From NCBI GenBank assembly GCA_030614915.1, contig JAUXAG010000005.1:62001-126000 (forward strand): a stretch of 64,000 nt of DNA. Reading direction: 5' to 3'. Positions 8,767-16,315 of this stretch are shown here, one piece after another; position 1 is the first letter of the stretch; the number at the start of each line of letters is the position of its first letter. The DNA is from Actinomycetes bacterium. GTDB lineage: Bacteria > Planctomycetota > Phycisphaerae > JAACET01. The notes beneath the pieces are model-generated. The model saw only the letters and a list, made by a program, of their open reading frames with translations, ran no database searches and had not been told where the DNA came from. The position numbers and the translations under genes were made by a program.

Positions 8767-8816
8767 GTTTGGCGAAAGATCGGCGAAGCAAGACTAGCGG
8801 TTTTGAGTCCATAGTC

Positions 8817-10208
8817 ATGGCTGCGAAAGTACATATAACTACCTTCGGCTGTCAGATGAATAAACTGGACAGCGAGCTTGTCGCTGGTGAGTTACTGGGC
8901 GATGGTTTCGAGTTGGCTGGGCTAGCGGACGCAGCGGACGTTGTGGTTTTCAATACCTGCTCGGTCCGTCAACATGCTGAGAATCGGGTGCTGACTTGTC
9001 TGGGTCGATTGGCCAAGCAGAAGGCGCAAAGGCCGGGATTAGTTGCGGCCCTGGTGGGCTGCATGGCTCAACGGCAGGGAGCCGAACTGCTGCTGCAATT
9101 CCCCGCCTTGGATATCGTCTGCGGGCCTGGTGAGCTGCATCGGCTGAGCGGGCTTATAAAGAAGGTCCGGGCCGGGGCCTCTCAGCAATTGGCCGTGACC
9201 GAGCGGCTTCGGGCGCGACGGGAGGTGCCGGCGGGCCTGGAAGAATTGGATGTTTCTCGTCGGACTGCTAAAGGTTCCTGTAAGGCCCAGGCTTATGTGC
9301 GGGTAATGCGAGGCTGCGATAAGTTCTGCTCCTATTGCGTCGTGCCTAGCGTTCGCGGCCGAGAAATATCCCGCCCGCTGGAGCATGTGGTCGATGAGGT
9401 GCGCAGGCTCGTCGAGGCTGGCTGTATCGAAATCACCCTGCTGGGCCAGACGGTCAACTCCTACTGCTATAGCGGTGATAGCCGGGAGGTCAGCTTTGCC
9501 GAGCTGCTCCGCAAAGTCGGAGCAATTGCGGCCCTGGAGCGTTTGCGCTTCGTGACCAGTTATCCGATTGGTTTTAGCGAGGATATTTTTCGGGCCATGG
9601 CCGAGGTGCCGGCGGTGTGCAATTACCTTCATTTGCCAGCCCAGTCGGGCTCGGGTCGGATTCTGGCGGCGATGAATCGGCCCTACACTGTCCGGCAGTA
9701 TCTGGCGCTGATCGAGCAGGGCCGAGCCATCGTCCCCGATTTGTCGCTGGCTGGTGATTTCATCGTGGGCTTTCCCGGTGAGAGCGAGCAGGACTTTGAG
9801 GAGACGGTTCGACTCGTGCGGGCGGTGGGCTATAAGAATTGTTTTATCTTCAAGTACTCGCCCCGTCCGGGTACGGCTGCGGCTAAGCGTTTGAAAGATG
9901 ACGTGCCGGCAGAGGTCAAACGCCGGCGGAACAATGAGCTATTGGCTGTGCAGGAGGAGATTTCACGCGAGTTGCATCGGGCCTTTATCGGCCAAACGGT
10001 CGAGGTCCTGGTGGAAGGTCCCAGCAAGAGCGCCCGCAAAGGAAGGGCCGACCGTCGGCATCAACTAACCGGGCGAACCCGAGGCGATCATATCGTGGTT
10101 TTTGACGCATCCGGTAAAGCCGACGAACTTACCGGAAAATTGGTACACGTAAAGATCGTCGACACCTCCGCCCTGACCCTCTTTGGCGAATTAGTTGCCC
10201 CGGCCTGA
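8817..10208 (+). CDS. miaB: tRNA-2-methylthio-N6-dimethylallyladenosine synthase MiaB
   Basis: This ~463-residue methylthiotransferase adds a methylthio group to i6A37 of tRNAs. The N-terminal UPF0004 domain has the three cluster-binding cysteines C12, C48 and C82. The radical-SAM domain has CxxxCxxC at C167, C171 and C174 (RGCDKFCSYC). A C-terminal TRAM domain (about residues 390-460) binds tRNA. The LGQTVNSY motif is close to the LGQNVNSY of MiaB rather than RimO. ATG 8817 gives the standard KVHITTFGCQMN start; upstream TTG 8769 would add 16 unconserved residues. An extended -10 element precedes it. Confidence 0.95.
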   Translation: MAAKVHITTFGCQMNKLDSELVAGELLGDGFELAGLADAADVVVFNTCSVRQHAENRVLTCLGRLAKQKAQRPGLVAALVGCMAQRQGAELLLQFPALDIVCGPGELHRLSGLIKKVRAGASQQLAVTERLRARREVPAGLEELDVSRRTAKGSCKAQAYVRVMRGCDKFCSYCVVPSVRGREISRPLEHVVDEVRRLVEAGCIEITLLGQTVNSYCYSGDSREVSFAELLRKVGAIAALERLRFVTSYPIGFSEDIFRAMAEVPAVCNYLHLPAQSGSGRILAAMNRPYTVRQYLALIEQGRAIVPDLSLAGDFIVGFPGESEQDFEETVRLVRAVGYKNCFIFKYSPRPGTAAAKRLKDDVPAEVKRRRNNELLAVQEEISRELHRAFIGQTVEVLVEGPSKSARKGRADRRHQLTGRTRGDHIVVFDASGKADELTGKLVHVKIVDTSALTLFGELVAPA

Positions 10209-10236
10209 TTAGCACCTGTCCGGGGTGACCCTGGCT

Positions 10237-10953
10237 TTACGCATACTTGTTGAGCAGCACGGTGTCGGCTTGCCCATCAGCACCGATCTGCCGTACAGCC
10301 AGCGAGATTCTGTTATCCTCATCGAGAACCTGCCAATAGAAACCGGCAATGTCCTGCGCCCCGCCTTGTAGAGGCACTATGTAAGGCACGGACTCGAACG
10401 CTGGAATCGGATTACCATCTTCCCGATACGTCGTAATTGTATAGCCATATCCGTCCTGCACGAAGGCATACCGAAAACAATGATGCTCCGAATACTCCGT
10501 ACTGAACGGGCTCACTTTAATAATCGACAGCCACGCTGGCCCATCACTCTCGCTCAAATCCACAAGCCCTGAAATTCGTGGTGTCCAATTTGGCTCGTCC
10601 GGCTCATGATTGCGGCTGGCCAGCACCTCCTCGAAGCTCAGGCCCTTACCAAGCCCCTCATAAATCGTATCTGTCTGATCGCCGTTACTGACGATCCATT
10701 TGCCTTGCCGTTCCCGCATCGCATTATAAATAATCAGCGAAGGATCCTTCACCTTCGCCGGATCGGCAGGGTGCGTTTTCAGCAGGCCGTCTTCCACGAC
10801 GAACACGCGATTGCGACTGTTCTCGCTGCGGCCCATGATCCAGTAAACCTGAATCCACTGCTCCATCTCGTTCTTACCGATGATAATTCCCCGCCCCGGA
10901 TAACGATTCCCCCGCAAACGACCCTCAACATTAGCTAATGCCAGTTGTTGCAC
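10237..10953 (-). CDS. PurO-type IMP cyclohydrolase family protein
   Basis: The protein of about 238 residues resembles the IMP cyclohydrolase family typified by archaeal PurO (final step of IMP synthesis, closing FAICAR to IMP). The early NRYPGRGIIIGKN and YWIMGRSENSRNR segments match its first strands, and the later GLVDL and PYIVPL strands also fit. Most bacteria use the PurH C-terminal domain unrelated to this fold, so the gene may replace or supplement PurH. GTG 10953 sits 6 bases after an AAAGGAG site; ATG 10977 in the same frame lies upstream of that site. It converges with miaB. Confidence 0.85.
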   Translation of the reverse strand: MQQLALANVEGRLRGNRYPGRGIIIGKNEMEQWIQVYWIMGRSENSRNRVFVVEDGLLKTHPADPAKVKDPSLIIYNAMRERQGKWIVSNGDQTDTIYEGLGKGLSFEEVLASRNHEPDEPNWTPRISGLVDLSESDGPAWLSIIKVSPFSTEYSEHHCFRYAFVQDGYGYTITTYREDGNPIPAFESVPYIVPLQGGAQDIAGFYWQVLDEDNRISLAVRQIGADGQADTVLLNKYA

Positions 10954-11009
10954 CACATGCTCCTTTCTTATGGTCATTTCATGTTCACGATGATTTGGGT
11001 ATCATTTGG

Positions 11010-11525
11010 TCAGGAAGGACTCGAAGTGTCCAAAGGCCCGGCGAACTTGGCCTTAACCCGCTTGACGATGGGCTCGGGCAGAAAGGCGGAGATGTCGCCG
11101 CCCATGCTGGCGACCTCCTTGATCAGGCTGCTGGATAGGTGGGCGTACTGCTCGGAGCTCATGACAAATATGGTCTCTATGCCGGCTACCGAGCGGTTGG
11201 TCAGGGCCAAGGTGAATTCGTAATGGTAGTCGCTAAGGGTGCGGATGCCACGGAGGATAACGTCGGCCTGGATCTTGCGGACGTATTCGACGGTGAGGCA
11301 ATCGTAGCTGTCCACCCGCACATTGGGGATCTCGGCTACCAACTGGCGGATCATCTCCAGCCGTTCGGCTAAGGGGAAGAAGTGCTCCTTGGCGGGGTTT
11401 TCGCCGACGGCTACGATCAATTCGCCAAACAGTGGCGCACCCCGGCGGACCACATCGAGGTGGCCCAGGGTAAAGGGATCAAAAGCTCCAGGAAATACCG
11501 CTTTGACTTTGCCGTTCTTGGCCAT
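11010..11525 (-). CDS. coaD: phosphopantetheine adenylyltransferase
   Basis: This 171-residue nucleotidyltransferase catalyses the penultimate step of CoA synthesis (4'-phosphopantetheine plus ATP to dephospho-CoA). The GAFDPFTLGH motif (residues 13-22) is the T/HxGH nucleotide site, RGIR at about 92 binds phosphate, and HLSSSLIKE at about 130 matches the SSSLIKE signature. The length is normal, with a short C-terminal extension. An AGGAG ribosome-binding site lies about 7 bases before the ATG. CoA supply is relevant to acetyl-CoA synthesis but no operon link to acs is visible. Confidence 0.96.
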   Translation of the reverse strand: MAKNGKVKAVFPGAFDPFTLGHLDVVRRGAPLFGELIVAVGENPAKEHFFPLAERLEMIRQLVAEIPNVRVDSYDCLTVEYVRKIQADVILRGIRTLSDYHYEFTLALTNRSVAGIETIFVMSSEQYAHLSSSLIKEVASMGGDISAFLPEPIVKRVKAKFAGPLDTSSPS

Positions 11526-11596
11526 CGTCTTGCTCCTGTTGGCATGTTTAGTCGGTGGTGATTTTACAGCCCCGCCGGCGGCCGGGCCATTGTTAA

Positions 11597-12322
11597 TTAG
11601 AAGCGCTTTTCGATCCTGATAGCCAGGGGACAGAGAAAATCCACGTCGGTGCGCTCGACGAGGATGTTATCGTGCTCAGCCTGGTTGAGCGGTATCAGTA
11701 GGAGCATGTCCTCGACCTGCTCGACGCGCTTGAAGGTTACGCCGTGGCCTTTGGCACAGTCGCTGGAAAAGCGCACAAAGCAGTCCTGGCCGCTCTCGGC
11801 CGGCACCGAGGGAAAGAAGATGAGGATATCGCCGCGGCGATAGGCTGGGGCCATGCTTGAACCGAGCACCTTTATGCCAAAGGCATCGGGGTCGTCGCAG
11901 TCGAGGATAGGAAAATATTCATCGGCATGCCCGACCGGATAGTCCAGGTCGGTCCAGTCTTCCGGCGGTCCGGCTGGGGCCCAGTTGATGACGGGCACAG
12001 CAGCGACGCTGGCTAAATGCTCTGGGACGGTCCCAGCGGGCTGGGGATACAGTCCGTGCTGACGGGCCCGGTCGACCACGGCCAGGACGTCGGGGTGACG
12101 CTGGGCGGCAGCCAGGAACGTGAGCTGAGCTATCTCCTGCTGGCTGGCTCGGCAAGCCCGGCCGATCTGGGTGTTGGTCTCGGGCGTGGCGGGGGGGTCC
12201 TGGCCGCTGGCGATGCGCGAAAGGTAACCGCTGGTAATGCCGGCAGTTCTGGCGACAGAGCGCTGGCTTTGCCCAGATCGCTTGATAAGGCTCTGGAGCA
12301 ACTTGCAGTAGTCGCTAGCCAT
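11597..12322 (-). CDS. CI/LexA-like repressor: XRE helix-turn-helix plus S24 self-cleaving domain
   Basis: This 241-residue protein has an N-terminal XRE-type HTH (about residues 15-45, SQRSVARTAGITSGYLSRI). After a linker comes a C-terminal S24 peptidase-like domain. The catalytic dyad is visible: Ser156 in GSSM and Lys198 in TFKRVE. An Ala117-Gly118 bond lies 38 residues before the Ser, close to the LexA arrangement (Ala84-Gly85, Ser119, Lys156), so RecA-stimulated self-cleavage is plausible. It diverges from the HTH-darT-darG genes. An operator-like half-site lies inside its own promoter and a dyad lies at the opposite promoter, so it probably represses both. The start codon is only 6 bases from a -10 box, implying a leaderless mRNA. 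Confidence 0.9.
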   Translation of the reverse strand: MASDYCKLLQSLIKRSGQSQRSVARTAGITSGYLSRIASGQDPPATPETNTQIGRACRASQQEIAQLTFLAAAQRHPDVLAVVDRARQHGLYPQPAGTVPEHLASVAAVPVINWAPAGPPEDWTDLDYPVGHADEYFPILDCDDPDAFGIKVLGSSMAPAYRRGDILIFFPSVPAESGQDCFVRFSSDCAKGHGVTFKRVEQVEDMLLLIPLNQAEHDNILVERTDVDFLCPLAIRIEKRF

Positions 12323-12328
12323 AACTCC

Positions 12329-12357
12329 ATTATAACCGATTACTAAGCATGCAACAA
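12329..12357 (-). promoter_or_regulatory. repressor promoter with an operator half-site in its spacer
   Basis: On the minus strand TTGTTG (12357-12352) and TATAAT (12334-12329) are 17 bases apart. The spacer contains GCTTAGTA, the same half-site as in the dyad at 12425. Transcription should begin about at the ATG (12322), giving little or no leader. Confidence 0.55.
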
Positions 12358-12395
12358 TAATTCTCCAAAATTTTGCGATTTCTTTGGATTCCTAC

Positions 12396-12424
12396 TTGTC
12401 GAGAGGTCTGCTTTCGTGTATCTT
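12396..12424 (+). promoter_or_regulatory. probable promoter of the HTH-darT-darG operon
   Basis: TTGTCG (12396-12401) and TATCTT (12419-12424) are 17 bases apart, an acceptable sigma-70-type match. The operator-like dyad starts on the next base, covering the expected start site. Confidence 0.5.
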
Positions 12425-12442
12425 GCTTAGTGATTAGTAAGC
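12425..12442. promoter_or_regulatory. operator-like dyad GCTTAGTGATTAGTAAGC
   Basis: GCTTA and TAAGC form symmetric arms, with further near-symmetry inside (GCTTAGT / AGTAAGC). It abuts the -10 of the darTG-side promoter. A related stretch, GATTACTAAGC (12338-12348), lies in the divergent repressor promoter. The longer 17-base words starting GATTA share 14 of 17 positions. It is the likely binding site of the CI-like repressor. Confidence 0.55.
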
Positions 12443-12492
12443 ACACAAGGCTGTTGGTGGTCCGTTCGGGTCTTTCCTGGCAGGAGATGAGC

Positions 12493-12678
12493 ATGAATAG
12501 CTTCATTGAAGAGTACCTTACGGCTGAAAAGGCAGCAGCGATTCTGGACGTAACCCCGCAGATGATTCGTAAACTCTGTCATGGAGGACACTTACCTTTT
12601 TATAAGGTCGGCCGATGTATCCGTATCTCCCGAGCGGATTTCGATAAGTATCTAGCCCGCCAGCGGGTTGCCAGTTGA
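12493..12678 (+). CDS. small MerR/excisionase-like helix-turn-helix protein
   Basis: This 61-residue DNA-binding protein of the excisionase/HTH_17 type starts YLTAEKAAAILDV, the family's helix-turn-helix, followed by a wing GGHLPFYKVGRCIRIS and the terminal DFDKYL helix. ATG 12493 has AGGAG 6 bases upstream; earlier in-frame codons back to 12373 lie in the promoter region. It is the first gene downstream of the dyad operator and lies before darT, so it may be an extra regulator of the toxin-antitoxin operon or a leftover from a mobile element. The same frame stays open for 85 codons beyond its TGA. Confidence 0.75.
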   Translation: MNSFIEEYLTAEKAAAILDVTPQMIRKLCHGGHLPFYKVGRCIRISRADFDKYLARQRVAS

Positions 12679-12854
12679 TCAGACAACATTGGTGCAAATT
12701 GGACGGACTTCATTAAGGACTTATCCAAGCGTGCCAAAGAGATTATCAACCATTTAGGTTTTGGGGAGCACATCGTCAAGCTCAGCGAATACCTCACAGC
12801 CTTGATTTTGCGGGCGATAACGGGCAAGATAGATTTGCGCAAGGAGGTTCTCTG
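12679..12854 (+). other. gap between HTH gene and darT, open in the HTH frame
   Basis: No start codon with a ribosome-binding site is seen here. Reading on past the HTH stop codon gives a protein-like segment including FIKDLSKRAKEIINHL, open to 12936 where it overlaps darT in another frame. It could be the remains of a longer fused protein interrupted by TGA, or coincidence. The last bases hold the darT ribosome-binding site. Confidence 0.4.
12841..12847 (+). promoter_or_regulatory. strong ribosome-binding site deciding the darT GTG start
   Basis: AAGGAGG lies 7 bases before GTG 12855 and fixes the darT start, which would otherwise be ambiguous because no ATG is nearby in frame. Confidence 0.75.
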
Positions 12855-13499
12855 GTGCCTGTACCGAGCCCTACGCCAATCTACCGCTTTATCCATGTGG
12901 ACAACCTCCACGTATGTCTCCGGCGCACTGGTTTGAATGCTCCCAATTACACACCCGATGATGGGCTGACATACAAGCCAATCCACAACGTTGATATTCA
13001 ACAACATCGCCGAGTTACCCAAATTCCATGCGGCCCCGGCGGCGTTATTCACGATTATGTGTCCTTCTACTTCGGCTATCAGTCTCCGATGATGTTTCAG
13101 CTAAAAACGGGCCGAGTGGACGGCTATAATGAAGGGCAGGAACCCTTGATTTACCTGCTCTCGACCGTACAGGCCGTGCAGCAGGGCGGCGCTCGCTTTG
13201 TGTTCTCAGATGGACACGGTATTGCCCGTTGGACAGACTGGTTTGACGATCTCAAGGAATTGAACAAAGTAGACTGGGACATGGTGTACGAACGTTATTG
13301 GGCAGACAACACCGACGATATGGACCGCCAACGCAGAAAGCAAGCTGAGTTTCTGGTCTACAAATTCTGCCAGTGGTCCTTGATAGAGAGAATTGCTGTA
13401 ATTAATGATAGTATGAAGAGCAGGGTTGAAGGTATCATGAGCAACTTCTCGTCGGACATGCGTCGAGATGTACTCATTAAGCCGCAGTGGTATTACTGA
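12855..13499 (+). CDS. darT: DarT-type DNA ADP-ribosyltransferase toxin
   Basis: This 214-residue protein of the DarT (DUF4433) family transfers ADP-ribose from NAD to thymidine in single-stranded DNA, blocking replication. The N-terminal PIYRFIHVDNL matches the family's NAD-binding start. R52/R53 and the central substrate-binding region follow. E165 in KQAEFLV matches the catalytic Glu (E160 in Thermus, E170 in E. coli). The GTG start is fixed by AAGGAGG. The antitoxin gene darG follows after 13 bases. DarTG systems defend against phage. Here the pair sits under a CI-like repressor, an arrangement I do not know to be described. All recognisable catalytic residues are present, so it is probably active. 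Confidence 0.93.
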   Translation: MPVPSPTPIYRFIHVDNLHVCLRRTGLNAPNYTPDDGLTYKPIHNVDIQQHRRVTQIPCGPGGVIHDYVSFYFGYQSPMMFQLKTGRVDGYNEGQEPLIYLLSTVQAVQQGGARFVFSDGHGIARWTDWFDDLKELNKVDWDMVYERYWADNTDDMDRQRRKQAEFLVYKFCQWSLIERIAVINDSMKSRVEGIMSNFSSDMRRDVLIKPQWYY

Positions 13500-13512
13500 A
13501 AGGGAGATCTCC

Positions 13513-14565
13513 ATGATAGAGATCACTCGGGGCAACATTCTTAGGGCTGATGCGGAGGCCCTGGTCAACACGGTGAACTGTGTTGGCTACATGGGCAAAG
13601 GCATTGCACTTCAGTTCAAGAAAGCCTTTCCTGCGAACTTCAAGGCCTATGAACGTGCTTGCCGTGCGGAAAAGGTCGTGCTGGGAAAGATGTTCGTGTT
13701 TGCAACGAATTCTTTCGTGAACCCAAAATACATCATCAATTTTCCCACCAAGCGACATTGGCGAGGGAAGTCGCGGCTTGCGGATATTGAATCCGGATTG
13801 AGAACGTTAATCGAGGAGGTCAAGAAATTGGACATTTCGTCCGTTGCAATTCCTCCTCTGGGGTGCGGTCTCGGCGGACTTAATTGGGGTGTCGTACGTT
13901 CGATGATTGAAAAGGCGTTAGCCGAATTGCCCAGCGTGCAGGTACTGCTCTTTGAACCTGCCGGAGCGCCGGATGCCAGAGCCATGCCGGTGCGGACGCA
14001 GCAGCCCAAAATGACTGTAGCCAGAGCACTGCTCGTCAAGCTCATGCAGCAATACGCAGAAACGGCCTATCGTCTCACGTTACTCGAGATTCAAAAGTTG
14101 GCTTATTTTCTTCAGGAAGCTGGCGAACCCCTGAGGTTGAAATATGAACGACATATCTATGGGCCTTATGCACATAACTTGAACAAGGTCCTGGAAGTAA
14201 TGGAAGGCCATTTCACGCAAGGCTATGGCGATACACAAAAACCGGACGTCGAAATCGAACTGCTTTCCGGCACAACACAAAAAGCCGATAAGTTTTTGGC
14301 GACACATCAAGAGTATCATGTACTTCTGCAGAGAGTGGAGGAATTAATTGAGGGGTTTGAAACGCCTTACGGAATGGAATTGCTCTCCTCGGTCCATTGG
14401 GTGGCACGGCACGACTCCACAGCTGCCCGAAACGCAGACGAAGCTGTCCGGAAAATTCACGAGTGGACTGATCGCAAACAGCGAATGTTCCGTTCGGAGC
14501 ATATTTGTGTCGCTTGGGACCGCTTGACAGAAAAGGGATGGTTGCCGCAAACGCCGAAAAGCTAA
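13513..14565 (+). CDS. darG: DarG antitoxin: macro-domain DNA ADP-ribosylglycohydrolase with DarT-binding C-terminal domain
   Basis: In this 350-residue protein, residues 1-155 form a macro domain with ITRGNIL, NTVNCVGYMGKGIALQF and PPLGCGLGGL, the loops that hold ADP-ribose. It removes ADP-ribose from thymidine. Residues ~170-350 form the DarG C-terminal domain (KLAYFLQEAGEPL, YGPYAHNL), which binds and blocks DarT. ATG 13513 has AGGGAGA just upstream; the frame is open to 13468 but that would overlap darT. Length and domain order match known two-domain DarG proteins. Confidence 0.94.
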   Translation: MIEITRGNILRADAEALVNTVNCVGYMGKGIALQFKKAFPANFKAYERACRAEKVVLGKMFVFATNSFVNPKYIINFPTKRHWRGKSRLADIESGLRTLIEEVKKLDISSVAIPPLGCGLGGLNWGVVRSMIEKALAELPSVQVLLFEPAGAPDARAMPVRTQQPKMTVARALLVKLMQQYAETAYRLTLLEIQKLAYFLQEAGEPLRLKYERHIYGPYAHNLNKVLEVMEGHFTQGYGDTQKPDVEIELLSGTTQKADKFLATHQEYHVLLQRVEELIEGFETPYGMELLSSVHWVARHDSTAARNADEAVRKIHEWTDRKQRMFRSEHICVAWDRLTEKGWLPQTPKS

Positions 14566-14616
14566 TGTTGAAGATAACAGATAGAACAAGTTTTTGAAAC
14601 TGCTAAGGAGCAGGCT

Positions 14617-15492
14617 ATGCAGATTCGTCATGCGGTGGCGGCGGGTAGTTTCTATGAGGCCAGCGAAAAAGCCTGCAGGGCGAGTCTAGCTAAGTGTATT
14701 CCGGAAACAATCGACTCGGTGGAATTGCCCGAGCGGATTGTGGCGGGCATCGTGCCCCACGCCGGCTGGATCTTCAGCGGGCAGGTGGCTGGGGAAGTTT
14801 TCCGCAGTATTGCCCAGCAGGGGCAGCCGGAGGTGTTTGTTTTATTCGGGGCGATGCACCGGGGTATAGCTCAGCTGGGGGGAATGTTTGCCGACGGGGG
14901 CTGGCGAACGCCGCTGGGTGATGTGGCGATTGACGAGCGGTTGGCCGAGCGAATTTTGGGCGGAACCAATCTGATCGAACGCAATGCCAGGGTCCACGCG
15001 GACGAACACTCGCTGGAAGTAATCGTTCCTTTTATTCAGCATCTATTTGGCGAGGCTAAGATCTTGCCGATAGCTGTGCCGCCGGTGGGCGAGGCCCACG
15101 AGATCGGCCAGGCCGTGGGCAGAATACTTGCCGCAGAGCAGACAGCGGCGGTGTGCATCGGCTCCACGGATCTTACCCACTATGGTCCGGGTTACGGCTT
15201 TGTCCCCCAAGGGGCGGGGCAGGAGGGCATCATCTGGGCCAAGGATGTCAACGACCGGAGCATCATTGACCTGATTTGCCGCCTGGAATCTGAGAAGATA
15301 GTAGCCGAGGCCGAGCTGCACAGGAATGCCTGCGGGGCTGGGGCGGTAGCGGCCACCGTCGGCGCTGCGGTCCAAATGGGAGCCAAGCGGGCCAAGCTGC
15401 TCAGCCATATCTGCAGTGCCCAGGTCAGTGAAAGACTCTGGGGCCAGCAAAGCAGCGAATCAGTCGGGTATGCGGGCATCGTTTTCGGCTAA
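14617..15492 (+). CDS. amrB: AmrB / MEMO1 family protein
   Basis: This 291-residue member of the MEMO family is the B component of the AmmeMemoRadiSam system. Conserved features include AAGSFYEA near the start, VPHAGWIFSG at about 46-55 (His of the metal site), HADEHSLEVIVPF at about 130, and a STDLTHYG motif near residue 187. The fold resembles class III extradiol dioxygenases. Bacterial function is unsettled, and the family is usually near a radical-SAM AmrS and an AMMECR1 protein. Neither is seen here, so it is a solo gene. An AAGGAG site lies before the ATG. A promoter for the next gene follows it. Confidence 0.92.
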   Translation: MQIRHAVAAGSFYEASEKACRASLAKCIPETIDSVELPERIVAGIVPHAGWIFSGQVAGEVFRSIAQQGQPEVFVLFGAMHRGIAQLGGMFADGGWRTPLGDVAIDERLAERILGGTNLIERNARVHADEHSLEVIVPFIQHLFGEAKILPIAVPPVGEAHEIGQAVGRILAAEQTAAVCIGSTDLTHYGPGYGFVPQGAGQEGIIWAKDVNDRSIIDLICRLESEKIVAEAELHRNACGAGAVAATVGAAVQMGAKRAKLLSHICSAQVSERLWGQQSSESVGYAGIVFG

Positions 15493-15532
15493 AAATGGCC
15501 AAACAATGGCGAGTTTTTTGTGGGCGGGGGTA

Positions 15533-15561
15533 TTGCCAGGGTATTTCCAATCGCCTATAAT
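15533..15561 (+). promoter_or_regulatory. sigma-70-type promoter of the corrinoid-protein gene
   Basis: TTGCCA (15533-15538) and a perfect TATAAT (15556-15561) are 17 bases apart in an otherwise GC-rich gap. The expected leader is about 75 bases, ending in the GGAGGAT site before ATG 15645. Confidence 0.7.
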
Positions 15562-15644
15562 GCCCGGCCACTAAATGTCCGGTCCGCGGCAGCAGCAGAG
15601 GCGGCCGGGAGAAGTTCCTATCCAGGTATGTGGAGGATGTTTTC

Positions 15645-16274
15645 ATGGCTGATTTGAAGGGAATTGCAGAGGCGATCATCAAAGGTGATCGCGACACCAC
15701 TGCAGCTAAGGTCGAAGAAGCGATAAAGGAAAAGGTCGCTGCCGAGCAGATCCTCACTGAGGGCCTGATGGCGGGAATGAGTGTTATAGGCGAGCGATTC
15801 AAGAAGAATGAGGTCTATGTGCCGGAGGTGCTGATCGCCGCCCGGGCTATGAAGGCCGGTATGGAGCTGCTTCAGCCGTTGCTCAGCGAAGCGGGAGTCG
15901 AACCGGTGGGCAGGGTGGTTCTGGGCACGGTCAAAGGCGACCTGCACGACATCGGTAAGAACCTGGTCCGGATGATGCTGCAAGGTGGTGGCTTCGAGGT
16001 GATCGACTGCGGCATCGACGTGTCGGCTGAGAAGTACATCGAGGCGATCAAGGACAGCGGGGCCAAGATTCTGGCGATGTCTGCTCTGTTGACTACGACC
16101 ATGCCGCAGATGGCCGAGGTGGTCAAGGCGGTCAAAGAGTCGGGAGTTGGTGATATCAAGACCATGATCGGCGGCGCTCCGGTGACCCAGGCGTACGCCG
16201 ACGAGATCGGGGCCGACGGTTATGCCGCCGATGCGGCTAGTGCCGTGGACAAGGCCAAGGAACTCGGTACCTGA
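15645..16274 (+). CDS. methyltransferase-type corrinoid protein (MtbC/MttC-like)
   Basis: In this 209-residue protein an N-terminal helical methionine-synthase-like cap (about 1-85) is followed by a B12-binding domain. The lower-ligand motif is D99-L-H101-D-I-G104, with H101 as cobalt ligand, and SALLTTTM and GGAPV complete the pocket. Such proteins shuttle methyl groups from methylamines, methanol or methoxy compounds to THF or CoM. No substrate methyltransferase or activator is adjacent, so the methyl donor is unknown; it could feed the acs pathway. GGAGGAT lies 7 bases before ATG 15645; GTG 15630 overlaps that site and is less likely. It has its own promoter and a terminator-like hairpin. 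Confidence 0.93.
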   Translation: MADLKGIAEAIIKGDRDTTAAKVEEAIKEKVAAEQILTEGLMAGMSVIGERFKKNEVYVPEVLIAARAMKAGMELLQPLLSEAGVEPVGRVVLGTVKGDLHDIGKNLVRMMLQGGGFEVIDCGIDVSAEKYIEAIKDSGAKILAMSALLTTTMPQMAEVVKAVKESGVGDIKTMIGGAPVTQAYADEIGADGYAADAASAVDKAKELGT

Positions 16275-16315
16275 GCCGAGGGGCTTCCGGCAGCAAGTTG
16301 TGGGGTGTTAGTTAA

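Noticed and set aside
12373-12492. N-terminal extension of the HTH gene back to 12373
   Set aside because: The extension would translate through the predicted promoter and dyad operator, while ATG 12493 has AGGAG at the right distance and begins the conserved domain.
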